Shown here: positions 1 through 8,247 of the stretch, in pieces
Layout of the letters: every line of letters begins with the position of its first letter
Numbering within the stretch: the first letter of the stretch is position 1
Assembly: GCA_030765045.1 (NCBI GenBank)
Contig: CM060963.1
Span: 120,347,735-120,411,734 of the forward strand
Length of the DNA stretch: 64,000 nucleotides
Reading direction: 5' to 3'
Source of the DNA: Tenodera sinensis
Taxonomy: Eukaryota; Arthropoda; Insecta; Mantodea; Mantidae
Program-made: the position numbers and the translations under genes
The notes under the pieces: model-generated
The model's database searches: none
Told to the model about the DNA's origin: nothing
The model's input: the letters and a program-made list of their open reading frames with translations, nothing else

Positions 1-783
1 TTGAGTATCTTGTGAGCTAATGACAGGGTTGTTTTGTTCGAGTTGCGTTTCAACTAACGCTTCGAACTCTGGCCAGTTGGCGTGTTTGTAGTTGCGCCTA
101 GGCTGCTCTGGTTTGAACATTACGGGCGCCGCGACCTCCATTATTACCGGTAAATGGTCTGATGTGAGGTCGTTTAGTACCGTAGTTTCGGTGTCATATG
201 GTATTCCCTTTAGTAGGGCGATATCGAGGATGTCGGGCATTTGATTGGCCGCTCGTGGGATAAAGGTTGGCTCTTCTGGACCCGTTAGGAGGATGTTTTC
301 CCGGTTGATAAAATTTAGTAGTTGGGTACCCTGCGGATTCGCTGTTCGACAGTTCCAAAGGTAATGCTTGGCATTGAAGTCGCCAGCCGCAATTACCTTG
401 GTGTCCATTCGCATTATTTTGTCGACATCCTCAATATCAATATTCAGTGGAGGGTTGTATACGGCTACTACCGTTACCGCGGCGCGGTGCAATTGCACAT
501 TTACCGCTGTGGCCTCCAACCGGTTTAATTCTGGCACTTGTTTCTGGTGGTGCTTGATAGTGTTCAGTATTATTACTGCCGTGCCTCCGCCTCTTCTATT
601 TCGGTCATTGCGGTATATACTGTAACCCGGAATGGAGAAGCGGTCCAATGGTCCTAAATGTGTTTCATTTAGAAGCGCAATTTGGATCGAGTTTCTTATC
701 AGGAAGTCCGTTAATTCCTGACGTTTTCGTCTGATATTGTTGCAGTTCCAGTATAATACGTTTAGTGTAGATGTACTATCCAT
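1..783 (-). pseudogene. Jockey ORF2, N-terminal endonuclease part (copy A)
   Basis: Apurinic-like (EEP-type) endonuclease domain that nicks target DNA for target-primed reverse transcription. The ATG is at 783-781, matching the copy-B start at 8247. The visible frame carries the first catalytic motif (N near residue 9), the NETH motif, the GDFNAKH motif near residue 134 and the SDH motif near residue 209. The reading frame stays open to the window edge, so this is a boundary truncation and the condition of the RT domain cannot be seen. The upstream ORF1 of this copy is broken, so autonomous activity is unlikely. Confidence 0.85.
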
Positions 784-928
784 TACTGGTTGTGGGATGA
801 AAGTACAAGGAGATATCTGGCAAGATAGTTAAAGAGGTAAAGTGGGTCTGCGTCTTGGTGTGTGATTAACTCCAGCAGCCATTTTGTGTGTTTAAGGAAG
901 TTTTCGTAGCTTACTTCCCTGGAGACTC

Positions 929-1865
929 CTAGTGAAGCCAGAAGGCCATTCCATTTACAAAAGCCTCGCGAGTGGTGAGCGCTACTGGAGAGAAAATTGA
1001 ATCCTCCAGCGGTGTTGGGGGTGCTTGTGTGTGTGTTTGCGTGTGTGTTGGTTGTTTTGTGTTGTTGCGGTTCCTAGTGATTGGGGTGCGCTCTGGTGTG
1101 GCCAGGGTCTGCCCGGCGGTGACTCGGTCATCCCTGGCAGTAGAAGGGCGGGTTTCGGGGGCTGGCCTGTTGCGGCCGCGACGGTCCTGGATGAACCACC
1201 CTTCGTTATTAGTGGGAACAGCCTGAGTAGTGTTTTGCTGTCTCTGAGGTTGGGGACGGGGGGCCCTATTTGGCTGTTCCCTTGGCCTTGAGTTAAGTGC
1301 CAGCTGGTAGACTGGGCAACCGCGCCATGTTGCCCCGTGGCCTGTGTGGTTGCACAGTGCGCACAGTCGTTCCTGAGGAGGAACTCTACATTGATAAGAG
1401 GGGTGAGGGCCTTTGCATTTGGCGCATACGTTAACTGGGGCCTGACACTCTAAGTGGGTATGGAATAGTTGCTGGCACTTTCTGCATTGTTTTGGTGCTG
1501 GAGTCGTCCTATAGTCCTCGACTTTAACCCTAAAATGCGCAAGGTACTTGAGGTCTTTAATCTTTCTGTTAGCTGGGGTGTCTGCTAGTTCTATTAAGTA
1601 CATGGGGAGGAGGGCACGTGTCCTGTCACGCTTGTGCATTTGGACAGCCCTGATGACCTCAAGGTTGTGGGTGGCCAGTTCTAATTTTATGTGTTCTCCG
1701 GAGACTTCGGCATATACTCCTTTTATTACAAATCTAAGGGTCTTTTCTGTGCGCTCGGACATTAGGTGGAAATGTATATGCCTGGCTTTGAGGTGTTCTA
1801 CAAAAGCATTGTAGTCCCTCCTCGAGAACAGCTTGACTTCATAGTCTCCGGAGCGCGGCGCGAAT
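929..1865 (-). pseudogene. Jockey ORF1 gag-like protein, broken copy A
   Basis: Gag-like RNA-binding protein fragment. It keeps the domain before the fingers and all three zinc knuckles (two CX2CX4H-type and one CX2CX3H-type) seen in copy B. It lacks the whole repeat-rich N-terminus because the 1865/1866 junction falls at the start of the conserved domain (RFAPRSGDYE in copy B). A 10-bp deletion at about 943 (relative to 8077-8086) shifts the frame, so the protein ends FWLH at 929 instead of continuing to the TAATG overlap. One clear substitution is MSERTEK here against MSEPTEK in copy B. Confidence 0.88.
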
Positions 1866-4049
1866 TGATTGGGCCTGCTGTTTCGGGCTATGTTTGTCAC
1901 CGGCCACAGTGTTTTCTTGAGGGTCAGTACTTGGACCAGAATCACTATAGTTGCTGTTGTGAATGTGTTTCATGGCTATTGTCCAGGCAGGGCTTAGCTG
2001 AAGACCGCGGTCCCTGTTGTAATTGTTTGGATGTAGTTTGATTTGAATGGCTTCCTTAATGACTCTGTCCCAGTATTTATCCGTATGCTCCAGAACTTTG
2101 ATGTCTTCAAAGTTTATTTTGTGGACATACTCTATACAATGCTCGGCCACTGCTGACTTATCTGGTTGTAGGAGCCTGATATTGCGTTGATGTTCTTTAC
2201 ACCTTTCTTCTATTGTGCGTCCTGTTTGGCCTACATACACTTTACCACATTCGCAAGGAATCCTGTAAACTCCCGGGACCTTGAGTCGAAGTGGTTCTTT
2301 TACCGGTCTAAGGTATTCTTGGATCTTCTTTGGAGGTGTGAAGAAGGTCTTGATGTTATACCTAGCGAGTATGCGGGAGATCTTGTTTGAGACGGAACCG
2401 TAGAATGGTATGTAGGCTTTGCTCGGCCAGCTATCCATTCTTTGAGTGAGGCGTTGGGGGTTGTTTCGATTGTTTTCAACCTTCTTGCGTGCCTTTTTGA
2501 TGTCATTATCACTGTATCCGTTTTTCAGCAATGTGTCTCGTAGGTATTTAAGTTCCTGCTTAATGTGGTCTTCATCCGCAATATCGAAAGCTCGGTGAAA
2601 CAAGGTGGAGATAACTGTCTTCTTTTGAGTAGGATGGTGGTGACTGGAGGCGTCCAAGTAGCGGTTGGTGTGTGTTGGTTTCCTGTATACCGTGTGGCCT
2701 AGGCTGCCGTCCGGCTTCTTGTAGACCAGAACATCTAGGAAGGGGAGTGAGCCATCGTTCTCCACTTCCATGGTAAACTTGATGTTCGCATGTAGGTTGT
2801 TGAGGTGGTCTAAGAAGGTGGAAAGTTTTCCTTTTCCATGTGGCCAGATAACAAAGGTATCATCCACGTATCTGAAGAAAGCCTTTGGTTTGTCTGAGGT
2901 GGTATCCAGGGCAGTATGTTCAAAGCTCTCCATGAAAAAGTTGGCAATAGCAGGTGACAACGGTGAACCCATGGCTACCCCATCCGTCTGTTCGAAGAAC
3001 TGGCCATTGTAATTGAAGTATGTGGAAGTGAGCGTGTGTCTGAAAAGCTGGGTGATGTCTTCCGGAAACCGTTCAGATAGGAGCTGTAGTGAGTCCTCTA
3101 GCGGCACTCTTGTGAACAAGGATTCCACATCAAAGCTCACCAAAATATCATCCGGGTCCACTTTCAGCGCTGAAATTTTCTGTATAAAGTGACTGGAATT
3201 TGCAATATGGTGTTGACAGTCACCCACCAGCGGATTCAGTAGCGTAGTAAGATGTTTGGCAAGCAGGTAAGTAGGTGAGCCTATGGCATTCACAATGGGT
3301 CGAAGGGGTACTTCAGGCTTGTGAATCTTTGGCAGTCCGTAGAGTCTAGGTGGAGCTGCTGCGTGTGGAACGATGTTTTTCTGTACTGCAGTGGTTAGGC
3401 TGGAGTTTTTTATGAGACTTGTAGTTGTTCTGGTGATCTTGGTCGTCGAATCCTTATCCAGTTCCTTGAAAGAGGGATCTTCAAGTAGTTTCGTAATTTT
3501 CTGGTGATAATCCATGGTGTCCATGATGACCGTGGCATTGCCCTTATCAGCAGGAAGCACAGTTAGAGTCGCGTCTTGTCGCAGTGCTTTCAGCGCTCTA
3601 AATTCAGCAGATGAGATATTGGCCCTGGGTTTCTTGGCTCTTGCTAATGTAAGGCTGACTTCGGTGCGTATTTCTTCAGCTACGTCTGCCGGAAGACTAA
3701 TTAGTGCCTGCTCAGTGCCACTGATGAAATCCTTGGTTGGTATGGATCTGGGTGCCGGGGCGAAATTGAGTCCTCTCGCCAAAACTGAAGTAGTTGTGTG
3801 GTCTAATGGTCGTTCCGTTAGATTAATCACCAGCCTAGACGGGTCTAACTGAGCGTGATGTTGTTGCGTGCAGTGAAATTTATTGAACTTCTTAACATGG
3901 CGGTCAGTGGTTTTCTTCTGGTGTCGCCAGTACTGCGCGGATAAAGATAAGTCGATCCATTCACAGTCCAAACTCCGAAGCGAGGAAAACAGTTGGAGAT
4001 GCAGTGTTAGAAGTTCTCTAGAGATGCGGTCCAGAAGGCACCAGAACAA
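1839..4049 (-). CDS. Penelope-like reverse transcriptase with GIY-YIG endonuclease (chimeric ends)
   Basis: Telomerase-related reverse transcriptase fused to a C-terminal GIY-YIG endonuclease, the diagnostic architecture of endonuclease-bearing Penelope-like elements. It copies element RNA at nicked chromosomal DNA. In a 736-residue frame I see the N-terminal conserved block (LARGLNFAPAP near 93), LPADKGNA near 170, the first catalytic aspartate in SFDVESLF near 305, MGSPLSPAIANFF near 355, YVDD near 394, and a GVYRIPCECGKVYVGQTGR block near 593, followed by the R...EH residues. The frame is fully open, but both ends are foreign: the first few codons come from copy B sequence in the opposite strand, and the last ten (IRAALRRL region) read into Jockey ORF1. 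The genuine start codon is probably missing, so function is doubtful. Confidence 0.9.
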   Translation of the reverse strand: MFWCLLDRISRELLTLHLQLFSSLRSLDCEWIDLSLSAQYWRHQKKTTDRHVKKFNKFHCTQQHHAQLDPSRLVINLTERPLDHTTTSVLARGLNFAPAPRSIPTKDFISGTEQALISLPADVAEEIRTEVSLTLARAKKPRANISSAEFRALKALRQDATLTVLPADKGNATVIMDTMDYHQKITKLLEDPSFKELDKDSTTKITRTTTSLIKNSSLTTAVQKNIVPHAAAPPRLYGLPKIHKPEVPLRPIVNAIGSPTYLLAKHLTTLLNPLVGDCQHHIANSSHFIQKISALKVDPDDILVSFDVESLFTRVPLEDSLQLLSERFPEDITQLFRHTLTSTYFNYNGQFFEQTDGVAMGSPLSPAIANFFMESFEHTALDTTSDKPKAFFRYVDDTFVIWPHGKGKLSTFLDHLNNLHANIKFTMEVENDGSLPFLDVLVYKKPDGSLGHTVYRKPTHTNRYLDASSHHHPTQKKTVISTLFHRAFDIADEDHIKQELKYLRDTLLKNGYSDNDIKKARKKVENNRNNPQRLTQRMDSWPSKAYIPFYGSVSNKISRILARYNIKTFFTPPKKIQEYLRPVKEPLRLKVPGVYRIPCECGKVYVGQTGRTIEERCKEHQRNIRLLQPDKSAVAEHCIEYVHKINFEDIKVLEHTDKYWDRVIKEAIQIKLHPNNYNRDRGLQLSPAWTIAMKHIHNSNYSDSGPSTDPQENTVAGDKHSPKQQAQSIRAALRRL
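1866..4038 (-). mobile_element. Penelope-like retroelement, copy A
   Basis: Element body on the - strand. Positions 1866-3435 are an inverted near-identical copy of 4039-5605, apart from one 3-bp indel and scattered substitutions. Positions 3436-4038 are the 5' part of the coding region, present only here. The 3' side is cut at 1866, where Jockey sequence begins. The 5' side abuts copy B head to head at 4038/4039. Head-to-head or tandem partial copies are known for Penelope elements, but here the neighbouring Jockey is included in the repeat. Confidence 0.9.
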
Positions 4050-5632
4050 CTACAAGTCTCATAAAAAACTCCAGCCTAACCACTGCAGTACAGAAAGACA
4101 TCATTCCACACGCAGCAGCTCCACCTAGACTCTACGGACTGCCAAAGATTCACAAGCCTGAAGTACCCCTTCGACCCATTGTGAATGCCATAGGCTCACC
4201 TACTTACCTGCTTGCCAAACATCTTACTACGCTACTGAATCCGCTGGTGGGTGACTGTCAACACCATATTGCAAATTCCAGTCACTTTATACAGAAAATT
4301 TCAGCGCTGAAAGTGGACCCGGATGATATTTTGGTGAACTTTGATGTGGAATCCTTGTTCACAAGAGTGCCGCTAGAGGACTCACTACAGCTCCTATCTG
4401 AACGGTTTCCGGAAGACATCACCCAGCTTTTCAGACACACGCTCACTTCCACATACTTCAATTACAATGGCCAGTTCTTCGAACAGACGGATGGGGTAGC
4501 CATGGGTTCACCGTTGTCACCTGCTATTGCCAACTTTTTCATGGAGAGCTTTGAACATACTGCCCTGGATACCACCTCAGACAAACCAAAGGCTTTCTTC
4601 AGATACGTGGATGATACCTTTGTTATCTGGCCACATGGAAAAGGAAAACTTTCCACCTTCTTAGACCACCTCAACAACCTACATGCGAACATCAAGTTTA
4701 CCATGGAAGTGGAGAACGATGGCTCACTCCCCTTCCTAGATGTTCTGGTCTACAAGAAGCCGGACGGCAGCCTAGGCCACACGGTATACAGGAAACCAAC
4801 ACACACCAACCGCTACTTGGACGCCTCCAGTCACCACCATCCTACTCAAAAGAAGACAGTTATCTCCACCTTGTTTCACCGAGCTTTCGATATTGCGGAT
4901 GAAGACCACATTAAGCAGGAACTTAAATACCTACTAGACACATTGCTGAAAAACGGATACAGTGATAATGACATCAAAAAGGCACGCAAGAAGGTTGAAA
5001 ATCGAAACAACCCCCAACGCCTCACTCAAAGAATGGATAGCTGGCCGAGCAAAGCCTACATACCATTCTACGGTTCCGTCTCAAACAAGATCTCCCGCAT
5101 ACTCGCTAGGTATAACATCAAGACCTTCTTCACACCTCCAAAGAAGATCCAAGAATACCTTAGACCGGTAAAAGAACCACTTCGACTCAAGGTCCCGGGA
5201 GTTTACAGGATTCCTTGCGAATGTGGTAAAGTGTATGTAGGCCAAACAGGACGCACAATAGAAGAAAGGTGTAAAGAACATCAACGCAATATCAGGCTCC
5301 TACAACCAGATAAGTCAGCAGTGGCCGAGCATTGTATAGAGTATGTCCACAAAATAAACTTTGAAGACATCAAAGTTCTGGAGCATACGGATAAATACTG
5401 GGACAGAGTCATTAAGGAAGCCATTCAAATCAAACTACATCCAAACAATTACAACAGGGACCGCGGTCTTCAGCTAAGCCCTGCCTGGACAATAGCCATG
5501 AAACACATTCACAACAGCAACTATAGTGATTCTGGTCCAAGTACTGACCCTCAAGAAAACACTGTGGCCGGTGACAAACATAGCCCGAAACAGCAGGCCC
5601 AATCATCAGTAGGGAAAGCGAGCGACAGCTGA
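4039..5632 (+). mobile_element. Penelope-like retroelement, copy B (5'-truncated)
   Basis: Inverted partner of copy A. Homology starts abruptly at the CACCAGAACAAC stretch at 4039 (equivalent to 3435 on the other strand). The first 600 bp of the element are absent. It retains the true 3' end of the reading frame, which copy A has lost. Confidence 0.9.
4040..5632 (+). pseudogene. Penelope-like RT-GIY-YIG, N-terminally truncated copy B
   Basis: The frame is open from 4040 to the TGA at 5630-5632. It contains the RT catalytic core (NFDVESLF, where copy A has SFDVESLF; YVDD at about 4603) and the GIY-YIG endonuclease (GVYRIPCECGKVYVGQTGR from about 5198). The N-terminal 200 or so residues found in copy A are missing and no start codon lies in the matching position; the first candidate is a GTG at 4181. 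The C-terminus here (AQSSVGKASDS) is likely the authentic element C-terminus. Because the catalytic blocks are intact but the 5' part is gone, I treat it as a truncated gene. Confidence 0.88.
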
Positions 5633-5850
5633 GAACTTCGAGATCGTCTGCAGCTGCTTTGAAGAGCCCTTCAAGCTTTGGTAAAGCGAGAAGCAGGGAA
5701 TCCGAGCGAACTTCAGAGAACGCAGTGCGCAGGCCGCCACTCGCGCTCAAAGCCGCCCGGGGATCACCGCTTCAACTGCCGCTTGCCGGAAGCTGCAACG
5801 ACTCTACAAGACAGGTAGCTATAAATAAGCAGGATAGACGAGGGATAGCA
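5633..5850 (+). other. Penelope 3' flank / region upstream of Jockey
   Basis: About 220 bp between the Penelope stop codon and the start of Jockey-like leader sequence. It is relatively GC-rich and has no convincing ORF. The exact end of the Penelope element and start of the LINE cannot be fixed, because copy A lacks this interval and no target duplication is obvious. Confidence 0.5.
5819..5826 (+). promoter_or_regulatory. TATA-like box upstream of Jockey leader
   Basis: The sequence CTATAAATAAG sits about 50 bp before the leader block GCCAACAGTC. A related leader at about 47070 also has a TATA-like TATATAAAG (about 46988) upstream. Jockey elements are usually described with internal, TATA-less promoters, so this may belong to the Penelope 3' end or be chance. 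It was seen by eye only. Confidence 0.35.
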
Positions 5851-6177
5851 CGACCACAGCCAACAGTCTCTGACTGGTATCTAGGCGCCTTAACCGGTTC
5901 AGGTCCTCTGCTAGCCACGCTTTTTAGCACTCGCTAGCTGCCTCTTTCTCTCCGACCATCTATATTTTCCTCTTTTTCTAGTAGTTTTTAAGCTCCCCGG
6001 TTAGGCCCCCCACTAGACTTTCCACACTCTTCTCTTTTCCTCTTAAAACCACTTCCCCTTACTAAAGTTCCTCCAGGTAGACCCCCGTTAGGTTCCCATA
6101 CTCACTACACGTTAGGTTCTTTAAACTCAGCCCCATCAACTGAACACTAAAAACACTAGGACGGAAGATATCTGGCA

Positions 6178-6289
6178 ATGGTGAAGAAGACTGTTAGACT
6201 CTCCCCCTCATCCCTATCAACTACCAAAAAGCCGGTAACGGCTAAGGCACTGAAAATGACTAAAGACAAACCATCAACACCCACGCCCA

Positions 6290-6331
<42 letters not shown>

Positions 6332-8247
6332 CAAACACACGACCATGCACGCGATCACAGCGTAGCAGAACTCCTGAGTTGGACATCATGAACATGCCCA
6401 CACAAGACACAACACCAACACTCAACCCCACATTTCCACTCATACCTACACCAACTCAGGCAACAACTCACAATCAACCCCCTCTCACCGACGCCAACAC
6501 ACCCAATCGAACACTTACACGGACACGCATACCCACACCCACTCATACACAGGCGTCAACCACACACGCGCAAACACACTCACACAAACAACCTACACTC
6601 ACTCAGACACACCCTACACACACACAAACACAGCCTACACTCACGCCAACACAGACCACACCCATACACACACAAACACAGCCTACACCCACTCACACAC
6701 AAACACAGCCTACTCACACACAAACACAGTCTACACGCTCACGCACACAAACAAAGCCTACACGCGTACAAACACTAACTACACCTTCACACACACAAAC
6801 ACAAACTACACCCATGCACACACCAACCCTACCTACACACACATGTACACAAGCACAGACAACATACACACGCACACATACACAACCATCTCCACACACA
6901 CCACCTCAAGACCTCATCGACCTTTCAGACATGAGACCATCCCCCACCCCTAAAGCACACTCTCCGATCCCTGAGAACTACGCCCAAGCGGCACAGGCAC
7001 AGGCTAGCGCAAGTTCCACCCACACCAACACATACACGGAGTTCAGGTCCGATTTGGCACCAATCTTCGTGCACAAGCGCCAGACAACACCAATACACAC
7101 GATTACACATAGTTTCGACACCACACACAAATATTTATACAAATACACAGTTAGATTCGCGCCGCGCTCCGGAGACTATGAAGTCAAGCTGTTCTCGAGG
7201 AGGGACTACAATGCTTTTGTAGAACACCTCAAAGCCAGGCATATACATTTCCACCTAATGTCCGAGCCCACAGAAAAGACCCTTAGATTTGTAATAAAAG
7301 GAGTATATGCCGAAGTCTCCGGAGAACACATAAAATTAGAACTGGCCACCCACAACCTTGAGGTCATCAGGGCTGTCCAAATGCACAAGCGTGACAGGAC
7401 ACGTGCCCTCCTCCCCATGTACTTAATAGAACTAGCAGACACCCCAGCTAACAGAAAGATTAAAGACCTCAAGTACCTTGCGCATTTTAGGGTTAAAGTC
7501 GAGGACTATAGGACGACTCCAGCACCAAAACAATGCAGAAAGTGCCAGCAACTATTCCATACCCACTTAGAGTGTCAGGCCCCAGTTAACGTATGCGCCA
7601 AATGCAAAGGCCCTCACCCCTCTTATCAATGTAGAGTTCCTCCTCAGGAACGACTGTGCGCACTGTGCAACCACACAGGCCACGGGGCAACATGGCGCGG
7701 TTGCCCAGTCTACCAGCTGGCACTTAACTCAAGGCCAAGGGAACAGCCAAATAGGGCCCCCCGTCCCCAACCTCAGAGACAGCAAAACACTACTCAGGCT
7801 GTTCCCACTAATAACGAAGGGTGGTTCATCCAGGACCGTCGCGGCCGCAACAGGCCAGCCCCCGAAACCCGCCCTTCTACTGCCAGGGATGACCGAGTCA
7901 CCGCCGGGCAGACCCTGGCCACACCAGAGCGCACCCCAATCACTAGGAACCGCAACAACACAAAACAACCAACACACACGCAAACACACACACAAGCACC
8001 CCCAACACCGCTGGAGGATTCAATTTTCTCTCCAGTAGCGCTCACCACTCGCGAGGCTTTTGTAAATGGAATGGCCTTGAGGGAGCTTCTGGCTTCACTA
8101 GGAGTCTCCAGGGAAGTAAGCTACGAAAACTTCCTTAAACACACAAAATGGCTGCTGGAGTTAATCACACACCAAGATGCAGACCCACTTTACCTCTTTA
8201 ACTATCTTGCCAGATATCTCCTTGTACTTTCATCCCACAACCAGTAA
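6178..8247 (+). CDS. Jockey ORF1, gag-like nucleic-acid-binding protein
   Basis: A 689-residue protein expected to coat element RNA and act as a nucleic-acid chaperone. The N-terminal half is low complexity: a run of 13 serines near residue 40 encoded by TCA repeats, then a Thr/Gln/His/Pro-rich stretch (HTQTQPT-like repeats, about residues 125-240). From residue about 326 (RFAPRSGDYE) comes the domain that precedes the fingers in insect gag-like proteins, then three zinc knuckles: CRKC...H...C from 453 (CX2CX4HX4C), CAKC from 473 (CX2CX3HX4C) and CALC from 494 (CX2CX4HX6C). The start ATG at 6178 is the first in frame after a leader. The stop TAA (8245-8247) overlaps the ORF2 ATG as TAATG, suggesting coupled reinitiation. 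Length is long for the family because of the repeat-rich N-terminus. Confidence 0.93.
6560..6895 (+). repeat. Coding minisatellite in ORF1 (ACACACAAACACAGCCTAC-type units)
   Basis: Irregular tandem array of roughly 18-24 bp CA-rich units, most regular at 6610-6740, all in frame and encoding Thr-Gln-Thr-His-Pro repeats. The preceding TCA run (about 6292-6330) encodes polyserine. Low-complexity N-termini are common in gag-like proteins, and array length may vary between copies. Copy A lacks this interval. Confidence 0.8.

Larger units (their letters stand above)
1..1865 (-). mobile_element. Jockey-clade LINE, copy A (5'-truncated, inverted)
   Basis: The reverse complement matches 7155-9029 of copy B almost base for base. 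Coordinates sum to 9030 for positions below about 943 and to 9020 above, because copy A lacks 10 bp. The element begins at the 1865/1866 junction, inside ORF1, directly after Penelope-like sequence, and runs off the window within the ORF2 endonuclease. The order Penelope-then-Jockey is the same as in copy B, so this looks like part of a duplicated block rather than a separate LINE insertion. Confidence 0.93.

Noticed and set aside
972..1291. Overlapping + strand ORFs of 84 and 88 codons opposite Jockey ORF1
   Set aside because: Shadow frames of the real - strand gene. The same shadows appear on the other strand at 7729-8048 in copy B.
6156..6899. Minus-strand Asp-rich and Cys/Val-rich ORFs opposite Jockey ORF1
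   Set aside because: Antisense of the TCA and CA repeats; low-complexity translation, not a protein.
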